Positions 41,201 to 48,808 of a DNA stretch of 64,000 nucleotides are shown here, piece after piece. The stretch comes from Theristus sp. LFF4_11. Lineage: Eukaryota; Nematoda; Chromadorea; Monhysterida; Xyalidae. A program made the position numbers and the translations under genes. The notes beneath the pieces are model-generated. The model was not told the DNA's origin, searched no databases, and saw only the letters and a program-made list of their open reading frames with translations. The stretch's first letter is position 1. Each line of letters starts with the position of its first letter. The stretch lies in contig JASANC010005147.1 of the NCBI GenBank assembly GCA_030248135.1, forward strand, positions 1 to 64,000, in the 5' to 3' direction.

Positions 41201-43982
41201 GGGGGCTGCGGTTATGGTTTGGCTGACGATTGGGGGTGGGGTAAAGGGTTTGAAGGTAAGATGTGGTGGGGAAAACTGTTTTTTTTCGGGGGGGGGGGGG
41301 TGAAGGGTTTGAAGGTAAAATATGTTGGGGAAAATGGCCTGTTTCGCTCAACCGTTTCGGGCTGCGACGTCCGCCAAAACATCACTGATGTGCACACGTG
41401 CGTTGTTTGCAAAACGAGCAAATGTCGGTTCGATTTTGGTGTCTAGAGGCTGTTGTTAACTGTTGCAATTACACATGAAAAGCAATCACAAACTGTGTAC
41501 AATTGCTGAACTCAGCGTTGCGAATGTGCAGAACAATTGCGTGCTTGTAACGTTAGCGGTCGCAAGCGACGGTGTTGCTCGTATTTTGCATAAAATGACC
41601 GCAAAACAGTCGATTCTCCATTTGCGCAGGCATGATGTCGACGAGCAAGACGAGCACGGACTCGATGAACACGTCGGCGGACATCGCCATCTCGAATGTG
41701 CTCAATCGATCCGCGGCGGCCGGCGGCGTCGGCCACGACGTGGACGTGTCGCTGGCGTCGGTCGCGAAGGAGTTCGGCTTCGAGGACGACCAAGAGCTGA
41801 CTGACATTCTCAATCACATGCAGCCGGACGACGACGCCTTCGGCAGCATCATGCACGGCGACTTTGGTGCGTCCGCTGTTGTTGTTGGGCATTTTCAGGC
41901 GATGTTTTCAGCCAGGGCTAAGCCCAGAGAAGCGTACAGAACACCATTGAGTAGGGCGCCCATCGAGTTTTCGTCGGTCATTCAGTGCCTATATACACCC
42001 CTCGGCGGGGCTCGATCCCCCGAGCGCACAGACTGCAGTCTAACGCACTACCACCTGGCCACGAGGGTGACCGCTGTTGTTGAATCCAATTTTATTTGTA
42101 AGCCTCACGGCCAATTCACATCGACAAAGTCGATGCAAACGAATGGGCAGATAACTGCGCTGGTTTTCCCTTTTGAGACAAAATCACAAAATGCAGCCAA
42201 CCGTCGGCAGTCAAAAACAATGAATAAGAAAAAAATGCAGCACACACACACACAATTGTTGTTTGGGATTTGAAGCGATGTTTTTTGCGTACAGAACGCC
42301 GTCGAGTAGCACCGCCTATCGAGTTTTTATTTGCTTTTCTCTGTGCCTTTCATTCAGTGCCTATATACACCCCTCGGCGGGGCTCGATCCCCTGACCGCA
42401 CAGACGATAGTCTAGCGCGCTACCACCAGGCCATGAGCGGTGACAACACGGCGGTCGCGTTTGCACCGCGCGCACACTGCAACACCTTGCCTAGCTCTGA
42501 TCTTATTTCCAACATGTCCCGGCGTTTTTTCCCTTTGCGATTTTTTGGTGTCTTCTGATTCAGAACTTTAGAATTATTTGATGTCACTCAATTATTTAGG
42601 TGCCCAGGACAGCAATTTCGGTCTAAAAACCCTTATTTTAGAGTTTCAGTCAGTGCTGATTAGCTGTAGTAATTCAAGCCAGCTTATTCAGTATTTTTTA
42701 CTATTTTTTGTTATTCCAGGCACCAGCAGTACAAGTGGGGCGCGCGTGGTTGCGGCCGGCATCGCGGGCGCCGGCATGCTGCCGAACACGTCGCGGTTGC
42801 TTGGGGCGGAGCCGACGAGCTATGCGAGCATGCCCAACATGCTGCCACCGTCTATGGCCAGCGAACACGCAGTCAGTTGCAAGTTTTTTTTTGTTTTTTT
42901 TATTATTCGCGCACTGGTTCCGAAAACCATAAGGCGCTAAACTCCGGGCGGAAACGGGCAATACTGCCGCGAGCCCAATTTATTCTCGGCTCTGGAGGGA
43001 GCAGATCATTAGATGTTGTTGGTCAGTTTAGTGTCTCCATATATGTGACTTGTCCACAGCGGCGTTCGAACTTTCCACCTACTGAACGGTAGACAGAAGT
43101 CGTACCCCTGCGCTACAGTTGCTTGTGTTTTTTCGAGGTTTCAGAATTCGGTGGATTACATTCGGATCTTTTCGTTGTCTGAAAATTCCGAATAACCATT
43201 AACCCTAGAGTTTTGAGTGAGAGCGGCGCAGCCAAGTGTCCCCTCGCCATCAAATACGTTGTACCTTGTTTTTACAGTTGCAACCGTCCGCCGCGATTCA
43301 ACCGGCGCCCAATGCAATGCTGGTGACCACGGCGAACTCCGGCGGCACGCCATTGGCGCTGCTGCCAGCGGCACAACAACAAGCGCACTCGCAAACACAA
43401 CAACAACAGCAACAACATGCCGCCCCCTTCCCACCGGGCACCTTTCCGACGGACAACGCCCCAGCGGGCGGTCACAGTTGGGCGGACATTGAGCAGTTCC
43501 TGTTGTCCGAGGGCTACCCGTACCGACACAACAGCGACGCCGCCTCGTCGACGTCGTGCTACGAGCCGCAGGGTGGCGTCATGATGACGTCATCGTGCCA
43601 GCCGCCCGCCTCGGCGCCGCCCACCGGCGGAGGCTCCGCCCACCACCAGGCGGCGTCCGTGACGCTCGAGCCACCGCCGCAGTATCACGGTGAGCCGAGC
43701 ACCGGCACCACCGCCAATCAGCGCCAAGCAGTGCAGTCGGCAGCGTCCGCTCCGCCCACCGGTCGGCCGCAGCACGCCGCCGGTATGACGTCATCGTTGT
43801 CGTCGTCGTCGCTTTTGTTGACTCCGCACAACAACAACAACAGTAGTCAACCGACGGGCGGGCCCGGCTCAGTGCCGGTGCACTGGGTGCACCCGACTCG
43901 CTCAGGGACTAGCGGCGGCAATTCGAATGCGGTCACCGGTGATGCCCGCTCGGCTCCGCCCTCCGCGGCGCCGCCCACGTGA
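28642..43982 (+). CDS. INO80D: INO80D-like chromatin-remodelling subunit, 20 traced exons, 5' incomplete
   Basis: INO80D is an accessory subunit of the metazoan INO80 nucleosome-remodelling complex in the nucleus. The paralogous family KANSL2 shares its zinc-finger type. Exons: 28642-29212, 29641-29877, 30298-30594, 30834-30983, 31350-31840, 32140-32251, 32494-32678, 33059-33414, 33929-34372, 35039-35139, 36146-36402, 36918-37041, 38298-38465, 39037-39169, 39675-39779, 40035-40172, 40626-41173, 41630-41866, 42720-42871, 43278-43982. All junctions are GT-AG and keep phase, giving at least 1,836 residues, well above the roughly 1,000 of the human protein. C3HC3H zinc-finger regions lie at about residues 369-450 and 1322-1382. 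The spacing (zinc finger, acidic DLFPLGLE-type segment, basic helix, zinc finger, Lys/Arg tract) follows INO80D as I remember it. KANSL2 is the main alternative. The start codon is not in the traced part. Confidence 0.75.
29528..29634 (+). repeat. family D repeat copy 1, hammerhead-like
   Basis: This ~105-bp repeat has relatives at 36,431, 37,075 and 44,063, all + strand. ACATCA (29546-29551) is followed by CTGATGA (29552-29558) and GGCC. After a 9-nt linker come CTGCA-TA (29572-29578) and TGATGT (29579-29584), then GGCC, GAAA (29595-29598) and TGCAG. ACATCA pairs with TGATGT, GGCC with GGCC and CTGCA with TGCAG, each abutting the core as in a hammerhead ribozyme. The strand order is permuted, so the fold needs loop-loop pairing. 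It ends against the acceptor of the next exon. Confidence 0.6.
29641..29877 (+). CDS. INO80D-like exon 2
   Basis: Acceptor TTGTTCAG directly after the family D repeat; donor CCGCAG|GTTCGC; phase 1 in, phase 1 out. It encodes Asn/Ser- then His/Gln- then Pro/Ser/Ala-rich sequence with no folded domain. The poly-His/Gln run comes from CAT/CAG codons. Confidence 0.75.
29981..30160 (-). mobile_element. SINE family C copy, head decayed
   Basis: Minus-strand copy of a third tRNA-related SINE. An A/T-rich 3' tail lies at about 29,981, then a body with ACCATAAGGTACCAAACTC and GGCTCTGGAGGGAGTAGA, decaying near CGCAGCGGTT where the tRNA-like B box should follow. Better copies lie at 42,880 and 54,348. 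Confidence 0.8.
30298..30594 (+). CDS. INO80D-like exon 3
   Basis: Acceptor ATCTCAG, donor GAAAG|GTGAAC, phase 1 to phase 1, 99 codons. It encodes a Gly-rich start, a His-rich block, then Ser/Thr-rich sequence ending in a basic stretch (KKTRAK) just before the zinc-finger exon, possibly part of a nuclear localisation signal. Confidence 0.78.
30834..30983 (+). CDS. INO80D-like exon 4, first half of zinc-finger region 1
   Basis: Acceptor CTTTCCAG, donor AGAAAA|GTCAGT. It encodes ESCGQQCEF..PCRQRAISNYRYCIRHIL..YRPCVHKKKQK. Metal-ligand candidates follow the C3HC3H pattern shared by INO80D and KANSL2: CQ/C-type cysteines, then Cys, Cys and His in YCIRHIL. The signature R-x-x-x-NYRYCIRHIL is the strongest family match in the gene. 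Confidence 0.88.
31025..31213 (-). mobile_element. SINE family B copy with ~38-bp flanking duplication
   Basis: Minus-strand copy with head CTCGTGGC..GGTGGTAG at the right (about 31,212) and TTG tail at the left. It is flanked by a ~38-bp imperfect direct repeat containing CGCGCTCTTGGTTGGCTCG (30,984-31,022 and 31,214-31,252), much longer than the 8-14 bp of other SINEs here. Confidence 0.85.
31350..31840 (+). CDS. INO80D-like exon 5, second half of zinc-finger region 1
   Basis: Acceptor TTCTTGCAG, donor CAGCAG|GTTCGT, phase 1 in, phase 0 out. It begins KGDKEVNCSNPV..LPYCSTHLILLG, supplying the second Cys/Cys/His set of the zinc-finger region. A basic EPKRK follows, then Ser/Gly/Gln/Pro-rich sequence with an Asn run from AAT repeats. 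Confidence 0.88.
31990..32072 (+). repeat. family F repeat, (ATTTC)n-flanked, short copy
   Basis: A few ATTTC/ATTTT units are followed by CCGATAAAACTGCAAGAACA. The same segment after a long (ATTTC)n run lies at 63,318-63,452. It looks like the 3' end of a retroelement with a pentanucleotide tail on the - strand. Confidence 0.65.
32140..32251 (+). CDS. INO80D-like exon 6 (tentative)
   Basis: Acceptor TCTTTGAAG is weak; donor AACTG|GTGCGT is good; phase 0 in, phase 1 out joins both neighbours. It encodes a Ser/Pro/Gln-rich segment (VPSPHVFEAQPQQM). Its first half overlaps a CCAATCAGC motif. The start of this exon is uncertain. Confidence 0.5.
32494..32678 (+). CDS. INO80D-like exon 7
   Basis: Acceptor GTCTCGCTCAG, donor ATGCAG|GTGGCA, phase 1 in, phase 0 out, Gln/Ser/Thr/His-rich. 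A stop follows just beyond the donor, so splicing is needed to continue. Confidence 0.7.
33059..33414 (+). CDS. INO80D-like exon 8
   Basis: Acceptor CTTTTCAG, donor GCGCA|GTGCGT, phase 0 in, phase 2 out. It encodes a Ser/Pro/Gln/His-rich segment ending in a PPPPP run. CCAATCAGC occurs twice in the coding strand, encoding AANQ and LANQ. Confidence 0.75.
33549..33761. mobile_element. MITE family E copy, intronic
   Basis: Ends TATGATC and GATAATA with inner GACTTAATGCGCGCATAGA. Body as in the other copies. No coding capacity. Confidence 0.75.
33929..34372 (+). CDS. INO80D-like exon 9
   Basis: Acceptor GCATTGCAG, donor TATAG|GTGCGA, phase 2 in and out. It encodes a Ser/Ala/Gln/Pro/Thr-rich segment with IKSELVQSYPELAAKLSG, a possible short helix. 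CCAATCAGC occurs in coding sequence near 34,049 and 34,090. Confidence 0.75.
34870..35015. mobile_element. possible GC-rich inverted-repeat element
   Basis: GGGATGGATGCGGC near 34,881 faces GGCTCCATCCCTAG near 34,990. Between them lie several CCGGA and GGGCCGGGTCC blocks, sharply GC-richer than the flanks. The ends resemble hAT-type MITE termini, but no target duplication is clear. Confidence 0.35.
35039..35139 (+). CDS. INO80D-like exon 10
   Basis: Acceptor GCATTGTAG, donor GGCCAG|GTAAAC, phase 2 in, phase 1 out, 33 codons. Pro/Gln-rich, then an acidic DDDFCGSSHDGPF segment. Confidence 0.7.
35951..36140 (+). mobile_element. SINE family B copy ending at a splice acceptor
   Basis: Plus-strand copy from CTCGTGGCCTGGTGGTAG (35,952) to a short ATCATCAACAACA tail. 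The exon 11 acceptor ATTTCAG follows the tail within a few bases, so the SINE occupies the normal place of the polypyrimidine tract and branch region. Confidence 0.88.
36146..36402 (+). CDS. INO80D-like exon 11
   Basis: Acceptor CATTTCAG, donor GTAATG|GTATGT, phase 1 in, phase 0 out. Ser/Thr/Ala/Pro-rich, with a polyGln run from CAA/CAG and WPQQ near the end. Confidence 0.75.
36431..36527 (+). repeat. family D repeat copy 2, hammerhead-like
   Basis: Begins ~30 bases after the exon 11 donor. CTGATGA (36,441), GGCC, CTGCATA and GAAA (36,486) are intact. The stem I partner reads TGTCATGT instead of TGATGT, an insertion that breaks stem I. Confidence 0.55.
36918..37041 (+). CDS. INO80D-like exon 12
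   Basis: Acceptor CACTCAG, donor GGGCG|GTGAGT, phase 0 in, phase 1 out. It encodes a Gln/Pro/Val-rich stretch, then AAAIIQQRRRQQMG, a short basic helix. Confidence 0.75.
37075..37183 (+). repeat. family D repeat copy 3, hammerhead-like, core intact
   Basis: Starts ~35 bases after the exon 12 donor. ACATCA (37093-37098), CTGATGA (37099-37105), GGCC, CTGCATA (37119-37125), TGATGT (37126-37131), GGCC (37138-37141), GAAA (37142-37145) and TGCAG are all intact. All three core-adjacent stems can pair as in copy 1. Confidence 0.6.
37381..37837. mobile_element. MITE family J with poly-C blocks
   Basis: Terminal inverted repeats TACCGTATTACCTCTATTAA (37,381) and its complement ending at 37,837. The interior has repeated AATAAACCCCC blocks with C runs of 5-10 and two ~25-bp segments containing CCCCCATGGGGG. 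A related copy begins at 63,906 and runs off the window. The G-rich strand could form quadruplexes. Confidence 0.85.
38298..38465 (+). CDS. INO80D-like exon 13
   Basis: Acceptor TATCGCAG, donor CGCTAG|GTCGGT, phase 1 to phase 1. It encodes a basic segment, then HGLDFDRSDLFPL, which with the next exon's GLEPSDSDTDSEED matches the conserved acidic block between the zinc fingers of INO80D. Its last bases and donor are the first unit of a minisatellite. Confidence 0.82.
38459..38622 (+). repeat. minisatellite of the exon 13 donor junction, ~43-bp unit x ~4
   Basis: Units start at 38,459, 38,501, 38,544 and 38,587, each with CCGCTAG|GTCGGTCATGC, where the bar is the exon 13 donor. The unit body is TGGGTGTGGGTGTAATTGTG-like. 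Every unit thus contains a complete copy of the exon end plus 5' splice site. Confidence 0.92.
39037..39169 (+). CDS. INO80D-like exon 14, acidic segment
   Basis: Acceptor CTGTGCAG, donor GAGTC|GTGCGT, phase 1 in, phase 2 out. It encodes an acidic Asp/Ser/Glu run, then KEVERCFASQLLDTHAAHAY. The end is chosen because phase 2 matches the next exon; TGC|GTTGTT is an alternative. Confidence 0.7.
39675..39779 (+). CDS. INO80D-like exon 15, basic helix
   Basis: Acceptor TCTTTCCAG, donor GCTAG|GTACGA, phase 2 to 2. It encodes TLRTKLYLLKKQLRLERHRL-type sequence, a basic amphipathic helix comparable in position to the KHLCRLERAE helix of INO80D. Confidence 0.78.
   Translation, partial: NTSNQVVPAEEAATPRASSFAPRGTRQCCDHAHC
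40035..40172 (+). CDS. INO80D-like exon 16
   Basis: Acceptor TCGTTGCAG, donor TCAAC|GTCAGT, phase 2 to 2. Arg/Ala/Ser-rich (RVKWRQLRRHA), in the linker just before zinc-finger region 2. Confidence 0.72.
40285..40424. mobile_element. MITE family H, PIF/Harbinger-like
   Basis: TAAAGGCCCGTTCATACTGA at 40,286 faces TCAGTATGAACGGGCCTTAA, which ends at 40,424: near-perfect ~25-bp inverted repeats with a TAA target duplication. A partly degraded relative lies at 59,937. Confidence 0.85.
40626..41173 (+). CDS. INO80D-like exon 17, zinc-finger region 2
   Basis: Acceptor AACTTCAG, donor TTAATG|GTGAGC, phase 2 in, phase 1 out, 182 codons. The Cys/His pattern runs CVHAGCHALRLPYSNHCRAH, then CAFAHCAQPVLDLTG and ALCRQHQ, matching the second C3HC3H region of INO80D/KANSL2 (Cys, Cys, Cys, His twice). 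A Lys/Arg tract (KPKKRRRPQKQ) follows and is probably a nuclear localisation signal. The adjacent frames are long but lack this pattern. Confidence 0.88.
41630..41866 (+). CDS. INO80D-like exon 18
   Basis: Acceptor TTTGCGCAG, donor GACTTTG|GTGCGT, phase 1 to 1. It encodes a Ser/Thr-rich start, then VAKEFGFEDDQELTDILNHM and an acidic DDDAF. The acidic helix resembles the post-zinc-finger acidic motif of INO80D. Confidence 0.78.
41885..42070 (-). mobile_element. SINE family B copy
   Basis: Minus strand, tail at left and head CTCGTGGC at right. Flanked by the 12-bp duplication CCGCTGTTGTTG (41,873-41,884 and 42,071-42,082). It inserted ~20 bases downstream of the exon 18 donor. Confidence 0.9.
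42257..42438 (-). mobile_element. SINE family B copy, internally deleted
   Basis: Diverged - strand copy lacking part of the AGCCAGGGCTAACCC block. The head reads CATGGCCTGGTGGTAGC and the B-box region GGATCGAGCCCC is kept. Confidence 0.8.
42720..42871 (+). CDS. INO80D-like exon 19
   Basis: Acceptor GTTATTCCAG, donor CACGCA|GTCAGT, phase 1 in, phase 0 out. Gly/Ala/Met/Pro-rich, with no recognised motif. Confidence 0.7.
42880..43118 (-). mobile_element. SINE family C copy
   Basis: Minus-strand, near full length: T-rich tail at left, body with CCATAAGG and GGCTCTGGAGGGAGCAGA. The tRNA-like head at the right has the B box GTTCGAA (+ strand near 43,070) and the A-box side GTAGCGCAGGGG (reverse strand near 43,117). 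Confidence 0.88.
43278..43982 (+). CDS. INO80D-like terminal exon 20
   Basis: Acceptor TTTTTACAG, phase 0 in, stop TGA at 43,980-43,982, 234 codons. Gln/Pro/Ser/Thr/Ala-rich low complexity apart from HSWADIEQFLLSEGYPY, a short aromatic/acidic segment that may be a conserved C-terminal motif. Confidence 0.75.
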   Translation: MQPSAAIQPAPNAMLVTTANSGGTPLALLPAAQQQAHSQTQQQQQQHAAPFPPGTFPTDNAPAGGHSWADIEQFLLSEGYPYRHNSDAASSTSCYEPQGGVMMTSSCQPPASAPPTGGGSAHHQAASVTLEPPPQYHGEPSTGTTANQRQAVQSAASAPPTGRPQHAAGMTSSLSSSSLLLTPHNNNNSSQPTGGPGSVPVHWVHPTRSGTSGGNSNAVTGDARSAPPSAAPPT

Positions 43983-44062
43983 TCTGACTGAACGTGTTGG
44001 CATGTTGCACGAGTGCAATGAGCTGATTGGCTGCGCGGCGCGCTGCTTGCAGGCTACGACAC

Positions 44063-44167
44063 AAGTGATTCAAGAGGGGCACATCACTGATGAGGCCACC
44101 CCACTTGTGCATATGATGTTGGCCAGGCCGAAAGGCAGAGAACCATCGTACAAATTGGTTGATTTGC
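44063..44167 (+). repeat. family D repeat copy 4, in the predicted 3' UTR
   Basis: Lies 80-185 bases after the INO80D-like stop codon. ACATCA (44081), CTGATGA (44087), GGCC, GTGCATA, TGATGT (44114), GGCC and GAAA (44130) are kept. Stem III is weakened because GGCAG replaces TGCAG. Confidence 0.55.
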
Positions 44168-44444
44168 AGTGCCGTTCATGTCAAACGGTGTCAAGAATGC
44201 AAGAGACAGCGGCAAAGCAGGCAGCTCGTTGCGCAGTTTTTCTGTGTTGACAGTGGCGATTATTGGTTGACGAAACAGTAGCATGACCATTGGTTTCCAC
44301 AGTCAAACGCACGCCCCATCGCTTGATTGGTCGTAGCGTCTTGGTGGCGGCCAATCAACGCGCCAGATTTGAATTTGAATGGGCGACTGTGTTTGTTTTG
44401 ACTGTGGCCCGTCACTAGGAACTTTGGTGATTTATACCATTGCC

Positions 44445-44450
44445 AATAAA
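44445..44450 (+). terminator. candidate polyadenylation signal AATAAA of the INO80D-like gene
   Basis: First canonical AATAAA after the stop at 43,982, giving a ~470-base 3' UTR that would include family D copy 4. Confidence 0.6.
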
Positions 44451-44469
44451 CAGAAACAACAACTGTTAC

Positions 44470-47400
44470 ATTTTGAAGTTTATTGATAATGTGGAAGTGT
44501 GTGGTCCCCTTGTTTTTCCGCTGCTAGTTTGAGCAAACTGTTTGATGATTGGACGATCGTCCTTGATACTATTTTGTGATTGGTTCGTTGGTTTTACCGC
44601 GATTATCGATTGGTTCGCCTGAGTTTTTGCGAGAAGAAATTGTGTTGATTGACGTTTTTTTATGAATGAAAGTTTTCATAATGATACAGCGTTATTGTAG
44701 TCCCCTATCTCCAATCTACTGACTGTGTTTTTTTGCGTTTTTTGTTTTGTTTTGTGTGTCGAAACTTGTTGGTTTGCTGTTATTGCTTGGTGTGAAAATA
44801 TACTGTTTTACAAAAAAAATGTTCTTTATTCCTTATTATATTGAAAATATTCGATCTATGATAGTTCGAACATTTGAACACCTGACTGGGATTTTATTGT
44901 ATTTTTTTGTTGCTTCATTCATTCAGCGTTTGTACCGTACTTTACTAGCTTGACCTGTGTGTTTTATTGTGTTCTTTTAGTTTTTTTAGCTTTGGCATTT
45001 TTCATCTCTCGTTTTAAAATCCGTTGATGGTTTGGTTTCTCATTTTTATTATTTGTTGTTGTCGGTTTTCTTTATTCGTGCATGATTTGTATATTGACTG
45101 GTTTTTTTGTACCTTGGAAATGCTTGATAGTTTGTAAAGAAACGTTGACTGCATAAATTTCTAATGTGTCGCGTGTTTATTAACACAACTCTGATTAATG
45201 AACTTCAGTGTTTCCTTAAACTGCGGTTGACTTAGCCTTTGCATTGTTTTTTTTAATGTGGGTTCGACTAAAAAAATTTTTGCTTGTTTCAGGTTCTCAT
45301 AAAAACGTTTTATAGGCAGTTGCAGACATTTTTTATTGCTGAAAAAATGAAATATAGATTTTTTAATGATATCGTGTGGGTGAAAAATGTATAGTCAAGG
45401 AAGGTAAGGTTTTCTTACTCTCTATTTTTAAGATTATCAACATAATTTTTGAGGTCTAGCATTTTTTGTTTCGTCTATATCAGTCACATGGATTTATTGG
45501 TAATCCTTTTGTGGTTTTTTTCTGATTTTAAGTAAATGTCGTAATTTTCATGTGGTATCTTTCAGTTTTTCCTGTACAAGTGTATCTCTGTGTGTGCATT
45601 TTTGGTATTTGTGTGTTTTCTTCAATTTGGTGGTGGTGTTCTTTCTAAGAGAAAGCTGTAAAGATACGTTTTTAACTTTGAAAAAAAAACGTTTTAAGAT
45701 AAAAAGCGCCTCGCCTCACACACTGTGTACATCAACATAAATTATACCAAATTCTTTAGATTTGTACTTTTATTTGTGTTTTCTACATATTTTAATTGTG
45801 TTCACACAGCATTGCATTACCATGTTTTGTTCTCTCAGTCACATTTTACAAACACACACACGCATCCAAGAACGAATAGGCAGTGTTTTTTTGCAGAATT
45901 TTCTTTTCTGTTGAAAATCTGCTATTCAAAAGTTGGGCCTGTTGAAACTGAAACTGAAACTGCTGAGAAATATTAGTTGTTTCATGATTATAGTGTGTTT
46001 TTCTGAACTTTACAGTCTTTTTTTCTGGCAAACAGGCGTAAACTACAGCAGGTCGCAGCTTTTACAACTTATTTTTATGCGTTACCGGTGTCTCATTTTT
46101 TTATTTTACCCAATGTTACATTTTATATTTTACATGCTGCGTTTTTTGTTGTTTTCCACACGCGTTTTTTTGTTTCTCGTTTTGTTCTTCTTCTGTTTTG
46201 TATTTCGGTTTGTTTAGATGGCGATATATTATTGAAATAAAAAATATTCTTGGATTGACACAAAAAAAACAATTCGGATTGGTTCGGTTGGCAAAGCAAA
46301 TAAGTAGACAATTGCAGTTGTTGAGAGAAAATGCGTTGATAAACGTTAAAAAAAGTCACGTCGTCAGAAAAGAACCCACATGACGCTAAACACTGCTAAA
46401 TGGCTATAACAGTGCCCTATGAAACGTATGAAGTGAAATGTAAGTCAACAACCAAAAGCAACAGAATTTCATTCATAAATTACTGCAGCGGTCACAACCA
46501 AACGAGAAATTCGTGAAATGCGTTTCACATTTTTGTTGCGTACGTGAGATTGTTCAGTTTCGAAAGGTTACGACCCTCGCCACTGGAGTGTGTCTCCACA
46601 ACGCAAAATAGTGAAATGTGACAGCGACTTTGACGTGCGCAGCGTCTTCGTTTTTTGGTTTATTTGTTCAACAATTGTAAACAAATACCAAACGGTTGTG
46701 AAACTTGTTTTTTAGAAAAACGCGTAAGGCGTTTACACGTCGTTTCGCCTGTGTGATAAATTTTGTAAAAATAGCTTTTTTTCTCTTTGTCGTTGGCGGT
46801 GATAATAGCACTAAATCGAACTGTAACATTTTTGGTGTTATTTCACAGCAGTCTCTTTATACTCATGCAAACTAAGAAAAGCAGAAATTTGCATTGGTTT
46901 TTGTTTGCAGAAAGTTCATTTGCAGAAAAACATGTACGGGATGTTGCTAGAAAATCAGTAAAGTGGTCGCTCTACAAATTTGTTGAGTGACTTGTTCGGT
47001 AACATTCTTCTCATTCGCAGTGTTTCAAGCCTGAATCAAACTTGTGGACGAGCATGAGAGTTGAGAACTGAACCAACTTGAGAATTTCATCCATTGCCCA
47101 TTCTAGTTTCTTTGCCCCGTACTTTTTTAAAGTTATAGAAACTTGAATGAACATCAGGGAGGCTGCACGCACAAATGCACGTCTGCCGTTTTTCCACCCC
47201 GAAACAGTCTACAATTTAACAAAAAAACGGAAATTATCATTTTTCACTCTTCACACAAAGTGAACCGATTGGTTGCTTTCAGATATGCTCTATTGTTCTC
47301 CTATTTTCATGCGATTGAAAAGCAATTTACAAACATACGTCTTTTTATGAGAAAACCGTGCGGGATTTTTTTTAATTCGAAACGGACACAGTCCTACAGA

Positions 47401-48449
47401 CCAGGTTTTTTTCTCATGGCCAAATATTAGTCTGCCAATCATGCAGGTTCGGTCCATTTTTTTCGCTCAGTTCAACAGCATCATCACTTCAAAAATGCAG
47501 CACACATTCGCAACCACCACCGCCACCACGCATTGTGTTTGTGTTTATGTATGGTATGGCAATCTGGAATGGTTTTCCGGCGTATAGCTGCGATGCCGGT
47601 TTATCGATCGCATGCTGCTGCTTTTAAAAGCGTGGAATAAGCTGAAAGTTGCGCTGAGAGCTACAAGCAGAGCGGGCACTGTGTTTGCGCTGTTTCTGTG
47701 TTGACTCACGCTCTGGTGTATTGTATGGCAGTTTTCACCATTTCAACCCCTGTTTCAGTCACGTACACAAGTCCTGTTGCGTGTTTTACAGTTGATATCT
47801 GCCGATATTCAATTTCCATTTGCTGCTTGCTGATTGGCTGTGTCAGTATCATCAGGGTAATACAACCAATGGGCGCGTTGACAGTTCAAAGTTGACTTTC
47901 AAGGTTGCATCCAGGATGTCTGTATGTCTGCACGTTTCTATTCCCGTCATTTTCAGAACGCAACCAATCCAGCGTTTTATTGGCCTTACTGTGGTGTACG
48001 TGCGATTTTCAAAAATTAAACCAAAAAAATAATAATTCTTTTCCGCGTGCGTCAGTTGTTTCAAATCAGAAGTGTTGGCTTAAAATACATTGTATGTTTT
48101 CGTGTTTTTGTCCCGTCTGTTTACTACAAGTTTCTTTTGGCGGCGGTTTGTAAAAGAAAACACGTCATCTTGAATTTACAGATACGTCTGTTCGTTCATT
48201 TTAGGTTTTTATGAAGGTTACGTAGGTGCAAGTTGTGTTGTGTATGTGCACATTTGTCTATCTGACGTTTTTTTTCAAACGTAATCATCACATCACTGGT
48301 TTCATTACGAAAAATCGCGCAAAAAGCTGTTATCTGCAAATTACCAACCAGACATTTCATAGATATTGATTGTTAGGGTAATACCGTTTTTTCAAGAATG
48401 TCTGAAAAATGTTTCATTGATTTCAAAATGAAAATCTAGCGTTTCAGCG
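44470..48449. other. T-rich non-coding stretch
   Basis: No recognisable exon. Several CCAAT/ATTGG motifs cluster at 44,260-44,600 and near 47,830. Long T runs occur and open frames are Phe-rich. It is intergenic, or 5' flank/intron of the 48,505 unit. Confidence 0.45.
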
Positions 48450-48504
48450 ACCGAACCATTGTATTATTGACGACAACTTCAAACGCCATCAACTCGAAAG
48501 CACC

Positions 48505-48808
48505 ATGCACCGTGTGCCATCCCTTACCAGCAAACACTTTTCCGAGCACCGTCGTTTGCTCACGCAGCTGGTGACCTGCCACCATGCCCGTCTTTCGTTG
48601 AGCTCCCATCCAAACGCACCACCACTGACGCACAGTCAACAAGCGGCGTTGGAGCTGTTCAAGAACGTCAAAACCTACCCGGAACACCTGAAGGTGAAAA
48701 ACATCGAGCAACTGCTCGCACCGGAGTCGCGCAACGTCAAGGGCCATCTGGAGGCGTACCTGACGGACCCGACACGCGACACGAGAGAGCCGGATGGGGT
48801 GCTGCCAG
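48505..48808 (+). CDS. unrecognised exon running into the splice-donor minisatellite
   Basis: ATG at 48,505, 56 bases after a TTTCAG acceptor (48,449) that could mark a cis- or trans-splice site. About 101 codons, with features HSQQAALELFKNVKTYPEHL and IEQLLAPESRNVKGHLEAYL, suggest two amphipathic helices; I do not recognise the family. The first minisatellite unit supplies CTGCCAG|GTGGGT, ending the exon in phase 1. This joins in frame to the acceptor at 51,570, so it may be the 5' exon of the B12D-like gene. It may equally be a separate gene reading into the array. Confidence 0.5.
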
